Virus record (IMG/VR): IMGVR_UViG_3300033182_000991
Location: 1 to 64,000 of that record
Length of the DNA: 64,000 nt
From: a virus
Reading direction: 5' to 3' (one strand)
The first letter of the stretch is position 1, and each line of letters starts with the position of its first letter. A model generated the notes under the pieces. The model saw nothing but the letters and a program-made list of their open reading frames with translations, had not been told where the DNA came from and ran no database searches. This document shows, piece after piece, positions 7,708 to 15,295 of this stretch. Position numbers and translations under genes: made by a program.

Positions 7708-9878
7708 TGAAATTAAACGAAGAACAACTTAAGGATATGATACAAACGAGTTTGCAAAAAGCATTCTCACAAAATTTATCATCGCTTGGTGGTAACGATG
7801 CTATTACTGATAATTTTGTTTCATTGAATAAAGCTAAAAATATGGCTGAAGAAGAGGTGGAAGAAGAAAAAGGTTATTCGCCATTTCTTAAGTCTGATGA
7901 AAACCCAAAAGGTGAAACTGAAGGGTTGACTATTGATGTATTGAATCAAATCCTTATGAAGATTGTTCAGGACGAAGAAGGTGGAGAGACTACTGAAGCG
8001 ACAGGTGCGGGTTCGGCTGGTGGTTATTCTGCACCATTGTTTGTTGAGCCAAAGAAGAATACCATGTTCCAACCAGGTACTGAAGGTAACTTAACTACGA
8101 AGCCTGAGGGTGGTCCTGTTAATGAAGCGGAACTTAGAGATTTTGAAAAGCAAGAATTGATTAGAAAGTTAATGAAAGCTGCGGGTGGACCATCACCGTC
8201 TAAGAGTATCAGAAGAATTCTTGATGACCTTGAAAGAAAACTACAAAAAGGTAAGGCAACTGGTGTTAAGTATGCTCACGGTGTTAGGGTTGATGAACAA
8301 GAGGATGAAACAACACCTGAAGATGTGGATACAAATGATAACCAGTTTGATTTCTTCAAAGGTGAGTATGAACCTGAAACAAAGACGTATGTTGGTTCTT
8401 ATTTGGTAGGTGAAGAGACTCCAAAACAATTGGAAGTTTATAACATCATCGAAAGACCTGATAAAGATGCTTACTTTATGTCGGGACATCAACCTTATTC
8501 AATATCATTAAGAAAGGTGATGTTACCTATTTCTCAGATTGAAGTATTGGGTGATGTGCCAGGTAAAGAAGGTTTCAAATTTATTAGAATGCCGTATTGG
8601 TTCTTTAAGAAAAATCAAAACGATTTAAGGATTAGTAGATTGGATGGTAAGAAGATGTTATACATCATGGGTTACGATAGAAAAGATGAGAATATGTTGA
8701 GGTTGTTTGACCCAATGTTTGAAAAGTATATCGAGTCTATTGTATATGATGAAGACGACCAAAAGAAATACGATATTGCTAAGGACAACTATAAGAGGTT
8801 TAAGATGACACCAATCAATGAAGATGAAATCAAAGGTGGTAAGGCCGATGGTATGGACATTGAAGATGTTGCTGAGATGCATGGTATGAGTGTTGATGAG
8901 ATGTATGATGAATTCTCAAAAGGTGTTCAACATGAAATGGAACATACTTCAGAACCGAGAGTGGCTTTTGAAATTGCTTTGGACCATTTATACGAAGACC
9001 CTGAATACTATACTAAGTTAGAACGTATGGAAATGGGTGGTGAAACAACTGAAGCAACCACATCAGCATCTGCAGGTGTTTACGACGCACCATTTGGAGG
9101 ACCTAAGAAAGACCCATTAAAGTTATCTAACCCTGATACTGTTGATAAGGAGTTAAGGTCTGTAAAAGACAAGAACTTCCCTAAGTTCGGTGGTAAAGGT
9201 GGTAAGTTTGTAAAGATTAAGAAGAAGTGTTCTAAGTTCCCTTACTGTAATCAGGGTGACATCAATGCATTACAAATCTTCGAGAGAGACATTGTTAAGG
9301 AGATGGTTACTAATACTGCTAAGAGAACAAATCTTGAGGAGTATGTTGTAAGAAACATCATCGCAAAGGAATTGGGTTATATTCAGGAACAAGAAGAAGA
9401 CCATGATGAAGAATTTGCAACAATTGAAATTTTGGGTAAAGATGACTTAGGTGATAAGACTGAGTGGATTGATATGATTCCTGATGAGAAGGCTAAGTTC
9501 TTAATCAAAGAATTGAAAGATAAGGAGTTCGAATTTGATTCCAATGGATTATCAGGTAAGGTAAAGATTCTTGATGTAGGTCCAAAGGGTAAGATTGGTG
9601 GATTCTTTGGTGTTGCCAGTGAATATGATTTTAGTGACAGTAAGTATGCTGAGGTATGGGTGGAATTGTCTGACTTGAAATACAAAGGTAAAGACGTTTC
9701 CGTTGAGTTCTATGATATGATATCTCGATACTTACCAACCGAAGATGAAGATTCATATAGAGGTGACCCTATCGAATATGCTATTTTAGGTGGTCTTGAA
9801 CATGTTAATAGAGTAATGAAAAGTTTGGGTCTATACCTTGGTGGTATGAGAATAAATCCATATGCGAGATTTAGATAA
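7707..9878 (+). CDS. Large modular virion-like protein with DUF5661 domain
   Basis: A 723-residue multi-part protein. The start MKLNEEQLKDMIQTSLQKAF resembles the helical openings of the tagged proteins. A low-complexity signature GGETTEAT..GSAGGYSAPLF..PKK (about 91-115) recurs as GGETTEAT..SASAGVYDAPFGGPKK (about 447-470), an internal repeat. Between them, at about 376-445, a DUF5661-like region reads ADGMDIEDVAEMHGMS, KGVQHEMEHT, IALDHLYEDPEYYTKL. A cysteine-bearing KKCSKFPYCNQGD lies near 508-520, followed by a helical part and a C-terminal beta-rich region. Probably a virion protein or head-packaged protein; I cannot assign a function. Confidence 0.7.
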   Translation: MKLNEEQLKDMIQTSLQKAFSQNLSSLGGNDAITDNFVSLNKAKNMAEEEVEEEKGYSPFLKSDENPKGETEGLTIDVLNQILMKIVQDEEGGETTEATGAGSAGGYSAPLFVEPKKNTMFQPGTEGNLTTKPEGGPVNEAELRDFEKQELIRKLMKAAGGPSPSKSIRRILDDLERKLQKGKATGVKYAHGVRVDEQEDETTPEDVDTNDNQFDFFKGEYEPETKTYVGSYLVGEETPKQLEVYNIIERPDKDAYFMSGHQPYSISLRKVMLPISQIEVLGDVPGKEGFKFIRMPYWFFKKNQNDLRISRLDGKKMLYIMGYDRKDENMLRLFDPMFEKYIESIVYDEDDQKKYDIAKDNYKRFKMTPINEDEIKGGKADGMDIEDVAEMHGMSVDEMYDEFSKGVQHEMEHTSEPRVAFEIALDHLYEDPEYYTKLERMEMGGETTEATTSASAGVYDAPFGGPKKDPLKLSNPDTVDKELRSVKDKNFPKFGGKGGKFVKIKKKCSKFPYCNQGDINALQIFERDIVKEMVTNTAKRTNLEEYVVRNIIAKELGYIQEQEEDHDEEFATIEILGKDDLGDKTEWIDMIPDEKAKFLIKELKDKEFEFDSNGLSGKVKILDVGPKGKIGGFFGVASEYDFSDSKYAEVWVELSDLKYKGKDVSVEFYDMISRYLPTEDEDSYRGDPIEYAILGGLEHVNRVMKSLGLYLGGMRINPYARFR

Positions 9879-9885
9879 TTACGTA

Positions 9886-9893
9886 TATTTATT
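9886..9893 (+). promoter_or_regulatory. Putative late-promoter element TATTTATT
   Basis: TATTTATT lies 15 nt before ATG 9909 in the short gap after the 723-aa gene. It matches the spacing of the shared element described for the late-type genes. Confidence 0.5.
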
Positions 9894-9908
9894 ATAAAAA
9901 GAAATATT

Positions 9909-10913
9909 ATGAATATTGAAGAAACTATAAATAAGATTGTCGACAGAGTCCTTAATGAGGAATTGTCGAAGAAAATTGACGACGCTGTTGAAACCATTTC
10001 AGAAGACATGGGTAAAATGCCAGAAGATAGAGACAAGTTTGACGGTCGTGATTCAGAAGTTGTGGGTGTTGATTCTAACATCGAGAAGCAACGTATGGAA
10101 GAAGAAATTGACGAAGAAGAAGTTGAAGAAGGTAATGCTTTCAGTGCCGCAAGAGCTAAGGCGATTGAGAACGGTGAGGACTCATTTGAAGTTGATGGAA
10201 AAACATATCCTGTAACGGATGAAGAAGATGAGGTTAAAAAAGAGTCAACAAAGAACGTTGTTACTTTATCTGAATCAGAAATGATTGAACTTATCCAAAG
10301 ATTAGTTATGGAACAGAAAGAAGCAAAAGGTCTTAAAGACACTGAGAAAACATTGAAAGATTCAAAGAAGGTTAACGACGAAGCGATGAAGGAAGTTAAC
10401 AAGAAAATGAAAGACTATGTTAAGGCAGGTTCTGAAGAAGCATACACTCCTGATGCTGAACACTTCCCACAAGGTAACGGTGAATTAGGTGAAACTGAAA
10501 AGATGGCTTATACACCATCAAAACAGGTTGAAGAATTTATTGAGTTCATTTCAAGAACTGCAGGTCAAGAAGATTTAGGTTATGACCAAATCAAACCTGA
10601 TGAGGATTGGTTAGAGATGAATATCATGGGTAGTTCAAAGACAGGTAACAGTCAGGAATATGCAAATGCAGTTCCAACTGATGTTAACAAAAAGATTAAC
10701 GTAAAGAGAAAGAAACAAGAGTTGAACAAGTTGAAGGATATGGCGTATAACAAAGCACCTCAACCTGTTTATGACTTTGCAGGTAATAAGACACATAATG
10801 ATAGTTTTGCGGGTTTACAAACTGCATCGATTGATGAGAAAAAAGGTGAAAAAATTAACGAAGACATTGACAGAATGAAATCGTTGTTGGGACACAAGTA
10901 CAAAACACAATAA
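9909..10913 (+). CDS. Acidic virion-like protein with N-terminal [I/L]xE tag
   Basis: The 334-residue product starts MNIEETINKIVDRVLNE, a short amphipathic helix ending in LNE, and is dominated by charged helical sequence. A segment NAFSAARAKAIENGEDSFEVDGKTYPVT (about 75-102) looks like a small folded motif. A second tag-like stretch, VVTLSESEMIELIQRLVMEQ, sits at about 118-137, and the C-terminus INEDIDRMKSLLGHKY is also helical. The composition recalls scaffold or core proteins of large phage heads. Behind a TATTTATT element and followed by a strong hairpin, so it forms its own transcription unit. Confidence 0.65.
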   Translation: MNIEETINKIVDRVLNEELSKKIDDAVETISEDMGKMPEDRDKFDGRDSEVVGVDSNIEKQRMEEEIDEEEVEEGNAFSAARAKAIENGEDSFEVDGKTYPVTDEEDEVKKESTKNVVTLSESEMIELIQRLVMEQKEAKGLKDTEKTLKDSKKVNDEAMKEVNKKMKDYVKAGSEEAYTPDAEHFPQGNGELGETEKMAYTPSKQVEEFIEFISRTAGQEDLGYDQIKPDEDWLEMNIMGSSKTGNSQEYANAVPTDVNKKINVKRKKQELNKLKDMAYNKAPQPVYDFAGNKTHNDSFAGLQTASIDEKKGEKINEDIDRMKSLLGHKYKTQ

Positions 10914-10932
10914 ACTTTAATATTTCTTTTAT

Positions 10933-10978
10933 AAAGGTCCATCTTATCTTTCAAGTATGAAAGAAGGGATGGACTTTT
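10933..10978 (+). terminator. Intrinsic terminator hairpin
   Basis: GTCCATC (10937-10943) pairs with GATGGAC (10968-10974), with an inner CTTTC/GAAAG stem, followed by a run of T. It ends the 334-aa gene. An in-frame ATG at 10957 sits in the loop side and is therefore a poor start for the next gene. Confidence 0.75.
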
Positions 10979-11001
10979 TTTTTAATTGGATTTCAAAACC
11001 T

Positions 11002-11439
11002 ATGAATAAATCAGATGTTGATTTATGGTTTCGCGCACATAATATTCAGAGAGAATATTCGGAACTATTTGAGGACTATTGTTTTTCATTGATATACTTA
11101 ATTCAGGACACTTATCTCGGTGACAGCCATGGTGAGAGTAGGGAAACTAAAATATCGTTGAATGACGAGGATAAAAAAGGTCATTTCCAATGGTGTTGGA
11201 ATACGGTCATATCTAACTTTGAGAAAGAGAATATAAAATTCTCATTCAAAAACGATGATTACGATTACTTTGAAAGTTTCTTATTTGAAGTGTATTACGA
11301 CCAACCAGATGTAGAAATAAGAGAATCTATCGCACCCTTCTTGACTCAGTTGTTTGATATGAACAGAACTTTTACAAAGTCAGATTTGGAGATGTATACA
11401 GATATGTATAAGGTGTTGGAAAGGTCACTCGTTAATTAA
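11002..11439 (+). CDS. Hypothetical protein, 145 aa
   Basis: I place the start at ATG 11002 (MNKSDVDLWFRAHN); the frame also opens at 10957, but that codon is inside a terminator stem-loop and adds only a Phe-rich stretch read from the T-run. The product is acidic and aromatic-rich (YSELFEDYCFSLIYLIQD, HFQWCWNTVI, DYDYFESFLFEVYYDQPD) and probably all-helical. No family recognised. Confidence 0.65.
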   Translation: MNKSDVDLWFRAHNIQREYSELFEDYCFSLIYLIQDTYLGDSHGESRETKISLNDEDKKGHFQWCWNTVISNFEKENIKFSFKNDDYDYFESFLFEVYYDQPDVEIRESIAPFLTQLFDMNRTFTKSDLEMYTDMYKVLERSLVN

Positions 11440-11515
11440 TTTTTCCTTTATGGCTTTACAATAAACCCAGAAAAATTACTTTTTGTGTAATAAATTTTAT
11501 TAAAACTAAATTGAA

Positions 11516-11689
11516 ATGGAAACATTAGAAAACATCAAATCATTGGTTGAGGCTTTATCAGTAGATACTACAAAGTTCTACGCAGGAAATAAGTCAGCAG
11601 GAACAAGAGCAAGAAAAACTGCACAGGAATTGAAGGCATTACTTCAAGATTTGAGAAGTGAAGTCCTTGAGCACAAAAAAACACTATAA
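11516..11689 (+). CDS. Hc1-like (histone H1-like) small protein
   Basis: A 57-residue frame too short for many gene callers: METLENIKSLVEALSVDTTK, then NKSAGTRARKTAQELKALLQDLR, ending EVLEHKKTL. The GNKSAGTRARKxxxELxxLLxxxR core is the signature of the small histone H1-like Hc1 proteins common in Bacteroidota, which bind DNA or are thought to compact it. The Lys/Ala-rich C-terminal tail of chlamydial Hc1 is absent. Its stop shares an A with the next ATG. A role in organising phage or host DNA is plausible but not shown. Confidence 0.75.
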   Translation: METLENIKSLVEALSVDTTKFYAGNKSAGTRARKTAQELKALLQDLRSEVLEHKKTL

Positions 11690-11886
11690 TGTATAACGAG
11701 ATAGTATCAAATATAACATTATTTATTTTTGTGTTCTCGGCTTTGGCGATGGTCAGATTGGGAGTGAACTTTGTTAGCTCATTACTTTCTGACCCTCCAA
11801 AACCTCTAAACTTAACAATACGTGAGATAATCGTTAGTGGGTTATTTTTAACGTATATTATTACATACATCATTACGTTACTATGA
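11689..11886 (+). CDS. Small two-helix membrane protein
   Basis: The 65-residue product has two hydrophobic stretches (about 8-30 and 45-65, the second rich in Ile/Thr/Tyr) separated by a short PPKPLNL loop. It begins in the stop codon of the Hc1-like gene and overlaps the next gene by 4 nt. Size and topology would allow a holin-like role, but nothing else supports it. Confidence 0.6.
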   Translation: MYNEIVSNITLFIFVFSALAMVRLGVNFVSSLLSDPPKPLNLTIREIIVSGLFLTYIITYIITLL

Positions 11887-12368
11887 TTTTTTCAACATTC
11901 ACAGAACAAACTAAAGGTTACTTAAAATCTATGAGGGTATTGAAAGACTATGTGTCTTTTGATATCTACATCAAATCTTCGTGGTCAATTCCAAAGAGAT
12001 TGGTAAAAGATATTGAAGTATTACCACAAGATTCATCAGAAAGACCAGACCAAAAATTATATGCGTTTGTGGTTAAGAATGAGTCGTCTCTTGTTGATGG
12101 TTTGGAAACTGCGGTAAAAGGAATCTTTGACTATAACTTGGAAAGAGAAGAAAAAGAAAAGTTATTCAAAGATAAGATTCAGGAGTTGAAGAGTATGTTT
12201 GAATCTAAGGATGTTAGCTCACTTAAGAGATTATACTTTGAGATTGATGAGAACACTACTTTGGATTTAGAAGAAAAATTAGAAGAAGATGGACAAACAG
12301 ACGGAGAATCTGATGACGTGGTTCAAGAGCGAGAAGCTGAAGGACAGTCAAGAGGAGAAGAAGTCTAA
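11883..12368 (+). CDS. Hypothetical protein, 161 aa
   Basis: Begins with a beta-type region (MIFSTFTEQTKGYLKSM, VSFDIYIKSSWSIPKRLV), has a helical middle, and ends in a highly acidic low-complexity tail (EEKLEEDGQTDGESDD). Overlaps its neighbours on both sides (4 nt upstream, 80 nt downstream). No family recognised; the acidic tail overlaps the start of the next gene in another frame, which may shape its composition. Confidence 0.65.
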   Translation: MIFSTFTEQTKGYLKSMRVLKDYVSFDIYIKSSWSIPKRLVKDIEVLPQDSSERPDQKLYAFVVKNESSLVDGLETAVKGIFDYNLEREEKEKLFKDKIQELKSMFESKDVSSLKRLYFEIDENTTLDLEEKLEEDGQTDGESDDVVQEREAEGQSRGEEV

Positions 12369-12486
12369 GATAGACTTCATCAAAGAAATTAAGAAGGTTG
12401 AGCCTGACCAAATCAAAAATACTCCAGTGGTGGAGAAAAAGTACACGCTATGGCAGAGACTGAAACAAACTTTAGGGATGAACTAA
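12289..12486 (+). CDS. Small basic protein overlapping both neighbours
   Basis: A 65-residue frame that overlaps the upstream gene by 80 nt and the downstream one by 37 nt. It is Lys-rich (SEKLKDSQEEKKSKIDFIKEIKKV) and ends WQRLKQTLGMN. The long overlaps lower certainty, but without it there would be an unexplained 80-nt gap in an otherwise packed operon. Confidence 0.5.
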   Translation: MDKQTENLMTWFKSEKLKDSQEEKKSKIDFIKEIKKVEPDQIKNTPVVEKKYTLWQRLKQTLGMN

Positions 12487-12677
12487 GAAAATTGGCTGAG
12501 GTTTCTGAAATCTTGGACAATTCAATATTCCATAAAGGTAAAGTTTCTGTGATAGTAGAATTGGAACCGGTTGAATATAATAATGTGGTGGGGTTACTAA
12601 GTCCTCGTGATTTGAAATCTAATCAAGTTATTATAGATATTTCGGGTATTGAGTTTACTCTCGTTTTGAGTAAGTAG
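12450..12677 (+). CDS. Hypothetical protein, 75 aa
   Basis: Starts MAETETNFRDELRKLAEVSE and continues with alternating hydrophobic residues ([28 protein letters not shown]), suggesting a small alpha-plus-beta fold. Its 3' end overlaps the convergent minus-strand gene by 23 nt. No family recognised. Confidence 0.6.
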   Translation: MAETETNFRDELRKLAEVSEILDNSIFHKGKVSVIVELEPVEYNNVVGLLSPRDLKSNQVIIDISGIEFTLVLSK

Positions 12678-13299
12678 TGTGTTGACGATAAAGTTTCTTT
12701 CTATCAAAACCGTTTCTTTCAAGCACATCGTATAACCACTTACGTTGGGTCGTAGATATGTCACGAACAAAGATGGCATCTTTACGACCCTTTTTTATGA
12801 AGTAGTTTTCCATGGTCTTAAGTGCTCGTTGAGCATCATCAATATTCTTTAATGAGAATAGTTTGAAGTCTTCTTCAATCTGTATGACAATTTTATTATT
12901 GAGGGTGGAGATACTTTTCATCTCTTTGATTGGGCAGTAGTCATAGATGAGTTTTTGCATATCAATCTTTGAATCAGTTTGCCAATCGTATATCTTTTCC
13001 TCCAACTGATACGGTTCAATATCTATAAAGGTATAATGACTATTCCCTTCAAGAAACACTTTTTCATTTCTACCAAATTCATCGGTATAGAACAGGGGTA
13101 GTTGAAAATCACGTTGTGTGGTTAGAAGACCCAACTCATGAACACAATACTCGGCGTTCTCATATTCCACAGGAAAAAGAACCTCATTTTCTTTGAGTAA
13201 TGTTTTGAATTTTTTACGAGCGTTACTTTCTGTTGCGTAACCTTTGATTATTCGTCTCTTTTTCTTATTCTTAAACAATACAATTATATAGTTGTCCAT
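12655..13299 (-). CDS. Hypothetical protein divergent from dnaJ, 214 aa
   Basis: The product is soluble and basic at the N-terminus ([20 protein letters not shown], with [10 protein letters not shown]), with an aromatic beta-rich middle and a C-terminal part [21 protein letters not shown]. The first ~60 residues look like a small strand-helix domain seen in phage proteins of unknown role. Its ATG (complement of 13297-13299) overlaps the dnaJ ATG on the other strand in the palindrome CATG, so its promoter must lie inside dnaJ. Confidence 0.7.
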   Translation of the reverse strand: MDNYIIVLFKNKKKRRIIKGYATESNARKKFKTLLKENEVLFPVEYENAEYCVHELGLLTTQRDFQLPLFYTDEFGRNEKVFLEGNSHYTFIDIEPYQLEEKIYDWQTDSKIDMQKLIYDYCPIKEMKSISTLNNKIVIQIEEDFKLFSLKNIDDAQRALKTMENYFIKKGRKDAIFVRDISTTQRKWLYDVLERNGFDRKKLYRQHTTYSKRE

Positions 13300-14248
13300 G
13301 AAAGATTATTATAAGATTTTAGGTGTCTCACGTGATGCGTCAGCCGACGAAATCAAGAAAGCATATAGGAAATTAAGTAAACAATATCACCCAGATGTAA
13401 ACCCTGACGGTGGTGATAAGTTCAAAGAGATAGGTGAGGCATACGGTGTTTTGAGTGATGAGACGAAAAGACGGCAGTATGATAACCCAAATCCATTTGG
13501 TGGAGGGGGAGGTTCTATGGAGGACTTCTTCAATATGTTCAATCAACAGGCTCAACAACAACAGAGACGTAAACCAAAAGCACCTGATAAAATTCTTAAT
13601 GTAGATATTAATCCAATAGAATCTTATAATGGTGTCGAGCGTGAATTGAGTTATCAGGTAAGAACGAGTTGTGATGGTTGTAACGGTACTGGTGGGGACC
13701 GTGAGGTGTGTAACACATGTCAGGGTCACGGTAGAGTCAGACAAAGATTCGGTTCTGGTATGTTTGCTCAGGTGGTTGAATCTGACTGTCCTCAATGTAG
13801 GGGTGAAGGATATAATATAATTAATCCTTGTCATAGTTGTGGAGGACAGAGGATAAAAAACTCGTTCACCAACGTTAGGGTAAATATCCCAAAAAATGTT
13901 GATAGTGGTGATTTCTTAAGGCTGCAAGGTAAGGGTGACTATTACCCTAATAGAGGTATTGGTGATTTAATCTTAAAAGTTAATATGGTTAAGGGTGAGG
14001 GTTTTGAAAAAATCAACAATGACCTGGTTTATTCTCATAAAGTAAATGTAAAAGACTTTATGAGTATGGATTCGATTCAGGTACCACACCCTGATTCAAA
14101 AATTAATATCCCTTTACCTGAAGTTCTTGATACGGAAAAACCGTTAAGAGTTCGAGGAAAGGGATATAGTATTCAGGGTTCCACTGGTGACCTGTTCATT
14201 AAGTTGAGTGTAACTCGTGATGAGGTTTTAGAAGTAACTGGCGACTAA
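13298..14248 (+). CDS. dnaJ: DnaJ-type co-chaperone (type I, with zinc fingers)
   Basis: A full type I DnaJ of 316 residues. The J-domain starts at residue 2 ([25 protein letters not shown]) and contains the HPD tripeptide (YHPDVNP) that stimulates DnaK ATPase. A short Gly/Phe-rich linker with a Gln-rich patch follows (about 65-90). Four CxxCxG zinc motifs are intact: [24 protein letters not shown] and CHSCGG. The C-terminal substrate-binding domains are present but short (host proteins are about 370 aa). It probably recruits the host DnaK to fold phage proteins, perhaps the giant fibres. Chosen start ATG 13298; a TTG two codons upstream is unnecessary. Confidence 0.95.
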   Translation: MKDYYKILGVSRDASADEIKKAYRKLSKQYHPDVNPDGGDKFKEIGEAYGVLSDETKRRQYDNPNPFGGGGGSMEDFFNMFNQQAQQQQRRKPKAPDKILNVDINPIESYNGVERELSYQVRTSCDGCNGTGGDREVCNTCQGHGRVRQRFGSGMFAQVVESDCPQCRGEGYNIINPCHSCGGQRIKNSFTNVRVNIPKNVDSGDFLRLQGKGDYYPNRGIGDLILKVNMVKGEGFEKINNDLVYSHKVNVKDFMSMDSIQVPHPDSKINIPLPEVLDTEKPLRVRGKGYSIQGSTGDLFIKLSVTRDEVLEVTGD

Positions 14249-14368
14249 TTCGTAGAGTTTGATTGTACCATATACTGATGCTATTAAAATATAGATAGAT
14301 AAAACCAACATACCTTTTTGTATACCGTTTAGATTCTCTTTACACTGTGAACATTCTTTCTCTGCCAT
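14228..14368 (-). CDS. Tiny zinc-ribbon-like membrane protein, 46 aa
   Basis: Reads [20 protein letters not shown] then one membrane helix ([20 protein letters not shown]) and a short tail. The CxxC pair before the helix may bind metal. It overlaps the 3' end of dnaJ by 21 nt on the opposite strand and starts 16 nt from the next plus-strand gene. Too short for many gene finders, but the clean ATG, CxxC and well-formed helix support it. Confidence 0.6.
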   Translation of the reverse strand: MAEKECSQCKENLNGIQKGMLVLSIYILIASVYGTIKLYELVASYF

Positions 14369-14372
14369 AATA

Positions 14373-14380
14373 TATTTATT
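14373..14380 (+). promoter_or_regulatory. TATTTATT element close to a start codon
   Basis: TATTTATT ends 4 nt before ATG 14385. If it is a promoter, the transcript would be leaderless or nearly so; a similar close placement occurs before 62438 and before the minus-strand start at 59817. Confidence 0.35.
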
Positions 14381-14384
14381 TTAT

Positions 14385-14543
14385 ATGAAAGATATTATAA
14401 GAAATGTATTAAAGAAGTATATAGATGAGGAGCTCACTGAGAGAAAGATGAGTAAGTCATATTGTGAAAAAACCCTATGTAAGGATATGGGGTTCTCTCA
14501 GAAAGCTTCTTGTCGTCCTTATAAGAACTGTTACTCAAAATAA
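14385..14543 (+). CDS. Small cysteine-rich tagged protein, 52 aa
   Basis: Opens MKDIIRNVLKKYIDEELTER, an amphipathic helix with an LTE motif typical of the tag family, then carries SYCEKTLCKDMGFSQKASCR and ends YKNCYSK. The four cysteines look like a metal-binding or disulfide core. Its 3' end overlaps the convergent YwqK-like gene by 13 nt. Probably a small virion or head-packaged protein; function unknown. Confidence 0.6.
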   Translation: MKDIIRNVLKKYIDEELTERKMSKSYCEKTLCKDMGFSQKASCRPYKNCYSK

Positions 14544-14869
14544 CGTGTTTGAGCAGCACTAACTCTTTTGTTTTCTTCATAGACCACTTCATGAGTTATT
14601 TGTCCTTCTTTGTTATAGAATTTCCAACGTCCGTCTTTTTTACCCATATTAAAATGAGCAACGACTCTGACTTCACCACTACTAAAATAGGAAATCCATT
14701 CACCGTGGTGTTTCCCTGCTAATATAAACCCTTCTTCAATTTTTGTTCCGTCGTCTGATGTTTTAACATATTCAATGACGTTGTTGTTGTCCCAATCTGT
14801 GAGGGTAACATTTTGACCAAAAGATGATAAACCAAACAAGATGAATAGGGTAGTAAATAACTGTTTCAT
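14531..14869 (-). CDS. Secreted YwqK-like MORN-repeat protein
   Basis: Residues 1-19 are a signal peptide (MKQLFTTLFILFGLSSFGQ, cut before N). The mature part contains MORN-variant repeats as in YwqK-family proteins: GKHHGEWISYFSSGEV, KKDGRWKFYNKEGQI. Such proteins are common in Bacteroidota and sit in the periplasm or on the surface; YwqK was named as an antitoxin in Bacillus but the family is mostly uncharacterised. In a phage it was probably acquired from a host and could modify the surface of the infected cell. Confidence 0.8.
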   Translation of the reverse strand: MKQLFTTLFILFGLSSFGQNVTLTDWDNNNVIEYVKTSDDGTKIEEGFILAGKHHGEWISYFSSGEVRVVAHFNMGKKDGRWKFYNKEGQITHEVVYEENKRVSAAQTRYFE

Positions 14870-14932
14870 AATACTTTAATTTAATGGTTTATTTACAATA
14901 TCTTAACAATAAATAGTTTGTGAATCAACTAT

Positions 14933-14966
14933 AATCTAATGTTAAAGTAAAACTTAACATTGGATT
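14933..14966. repeat. 13-bp imperfect inverted repeat in a divergent promoter region
   Basis: AATCTAATGTTAA (14933-14945) and TTAACATTGGATT (14954-14966) pair with one G:T exception around an 8-nt loop. It lies between a minus-strand gene and the 14995 gene, just upstream of a TATTTATA. No T-run follows, so an operator or mRNA-end hairpin is as likely as a terminator. Confidence 0.5.
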
Positions 14967-14970
14967 GTTA

Positions 14971-14978
14971 TATTTATA
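14971..14978 (+). promoter_or_regulatory. Putative late-promoter element TATTTATA
   Basis: TATTTATA is 16 nt before ATG 14995, directly after the inverted repeat at 14933-14966. Confidence 0.5.
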
Positions 14979-14994
14979 AGTAAAAATATACACT

Positions 14995-15207
14995 ATGAAA
15001 AAAGTATTAGATTTTATCAAAATGGTTTTTGCGGTATGTAAAAACTGGATTGTATCAAACGGTGTTGAAGGAATTTTAGGTCTATTAGTAGGTTTAGTTC
15101 TTTGGGCTATGGGATACAAGATTTGGGCAGGTTTCTCGTTCGGTGTTTTTGCAACACGTAACTGGGACATCCTAAAGGCCTGGGTTATGTCAAAATTAGG
15201 AAAATAA
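14995..15207 (+). CDS. Small membrane protein, 70 aa (possible holin)
   Basis: A Lys-rich N-terminal amphipathic helix (MKKVLDFIKMVFAVCKNWIV) is followed by a glycine-rich hydrophobic hairpin (GILGLLVGLVLWAMGYKIWAGFSFGVF, about 27-53) and a charged tail ending MSKLGK. One or two membrane passes fit. It is a monocistronic unit with its own TATTTATA element and terminator, in line with a separately timed protein such as a holin, but the lysis enzymes lie elsewhere, so this stays a guess. Confidence 0.65.
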   Translation: MKKVLDFIKMVFAVCKNWIVSNGVEGILGLLVGLVLWAMGYKIWAGFSFGVFATRNWDILKAWVMSKLGK

Positions 15208-15211
15208 CCAA

Positions 15212-15237
15212 AAAGACCCCTCTCGGAGGGGTTTTTT
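15212..15237 (+). terminator. Intrinsic terminator
   Basis: ACCCCTC (15216-15222) pairs with GAGGGGT (15226-15232) around a 3-nt loop, followed by TTTTTT. Confidence 0.88.
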
Positions 15238-15247
15238 CATTTTAAGA

Positions 15248-15279
15248 TTTGCCTTTTCCGTTTTTATTTACTATATTTG
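15248..15279 (+). promoter_or_regulatory. Consensus Bacteroidota promoter
   Basis: TTTG (15248-15251), 20 nt, then TATATTTG (15272-15279): an exact TTTG-N20-TAnnTTTG match. It drives the adenine methylase gene at 15296. Confidence 0.85.
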
Positions 15280-15295
15280 TGGAAAAGGATTTTTT

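Noticed and set aside
10957-11001. Upstream start at 10957 for the 11002 gene
   Set aside because: The codon is inside the terminator hairpin of the previous gene and the extra residues come from its T-run.
13373-13834. 153-aa minus-strand frame inside dnaJ
   Set aside because: Shadow of dnaJ: no start signal, Thr/Ile-rich composition and no domain, while dnaJ is certain on the plus strand.
14933-14966. Inverted repeat as a rho-independent terminator
   Set aside because: No T-run follows the stem on either strand and it lies in a divergent gap, where no transcript needs to end; kept only as an inverted repeat.
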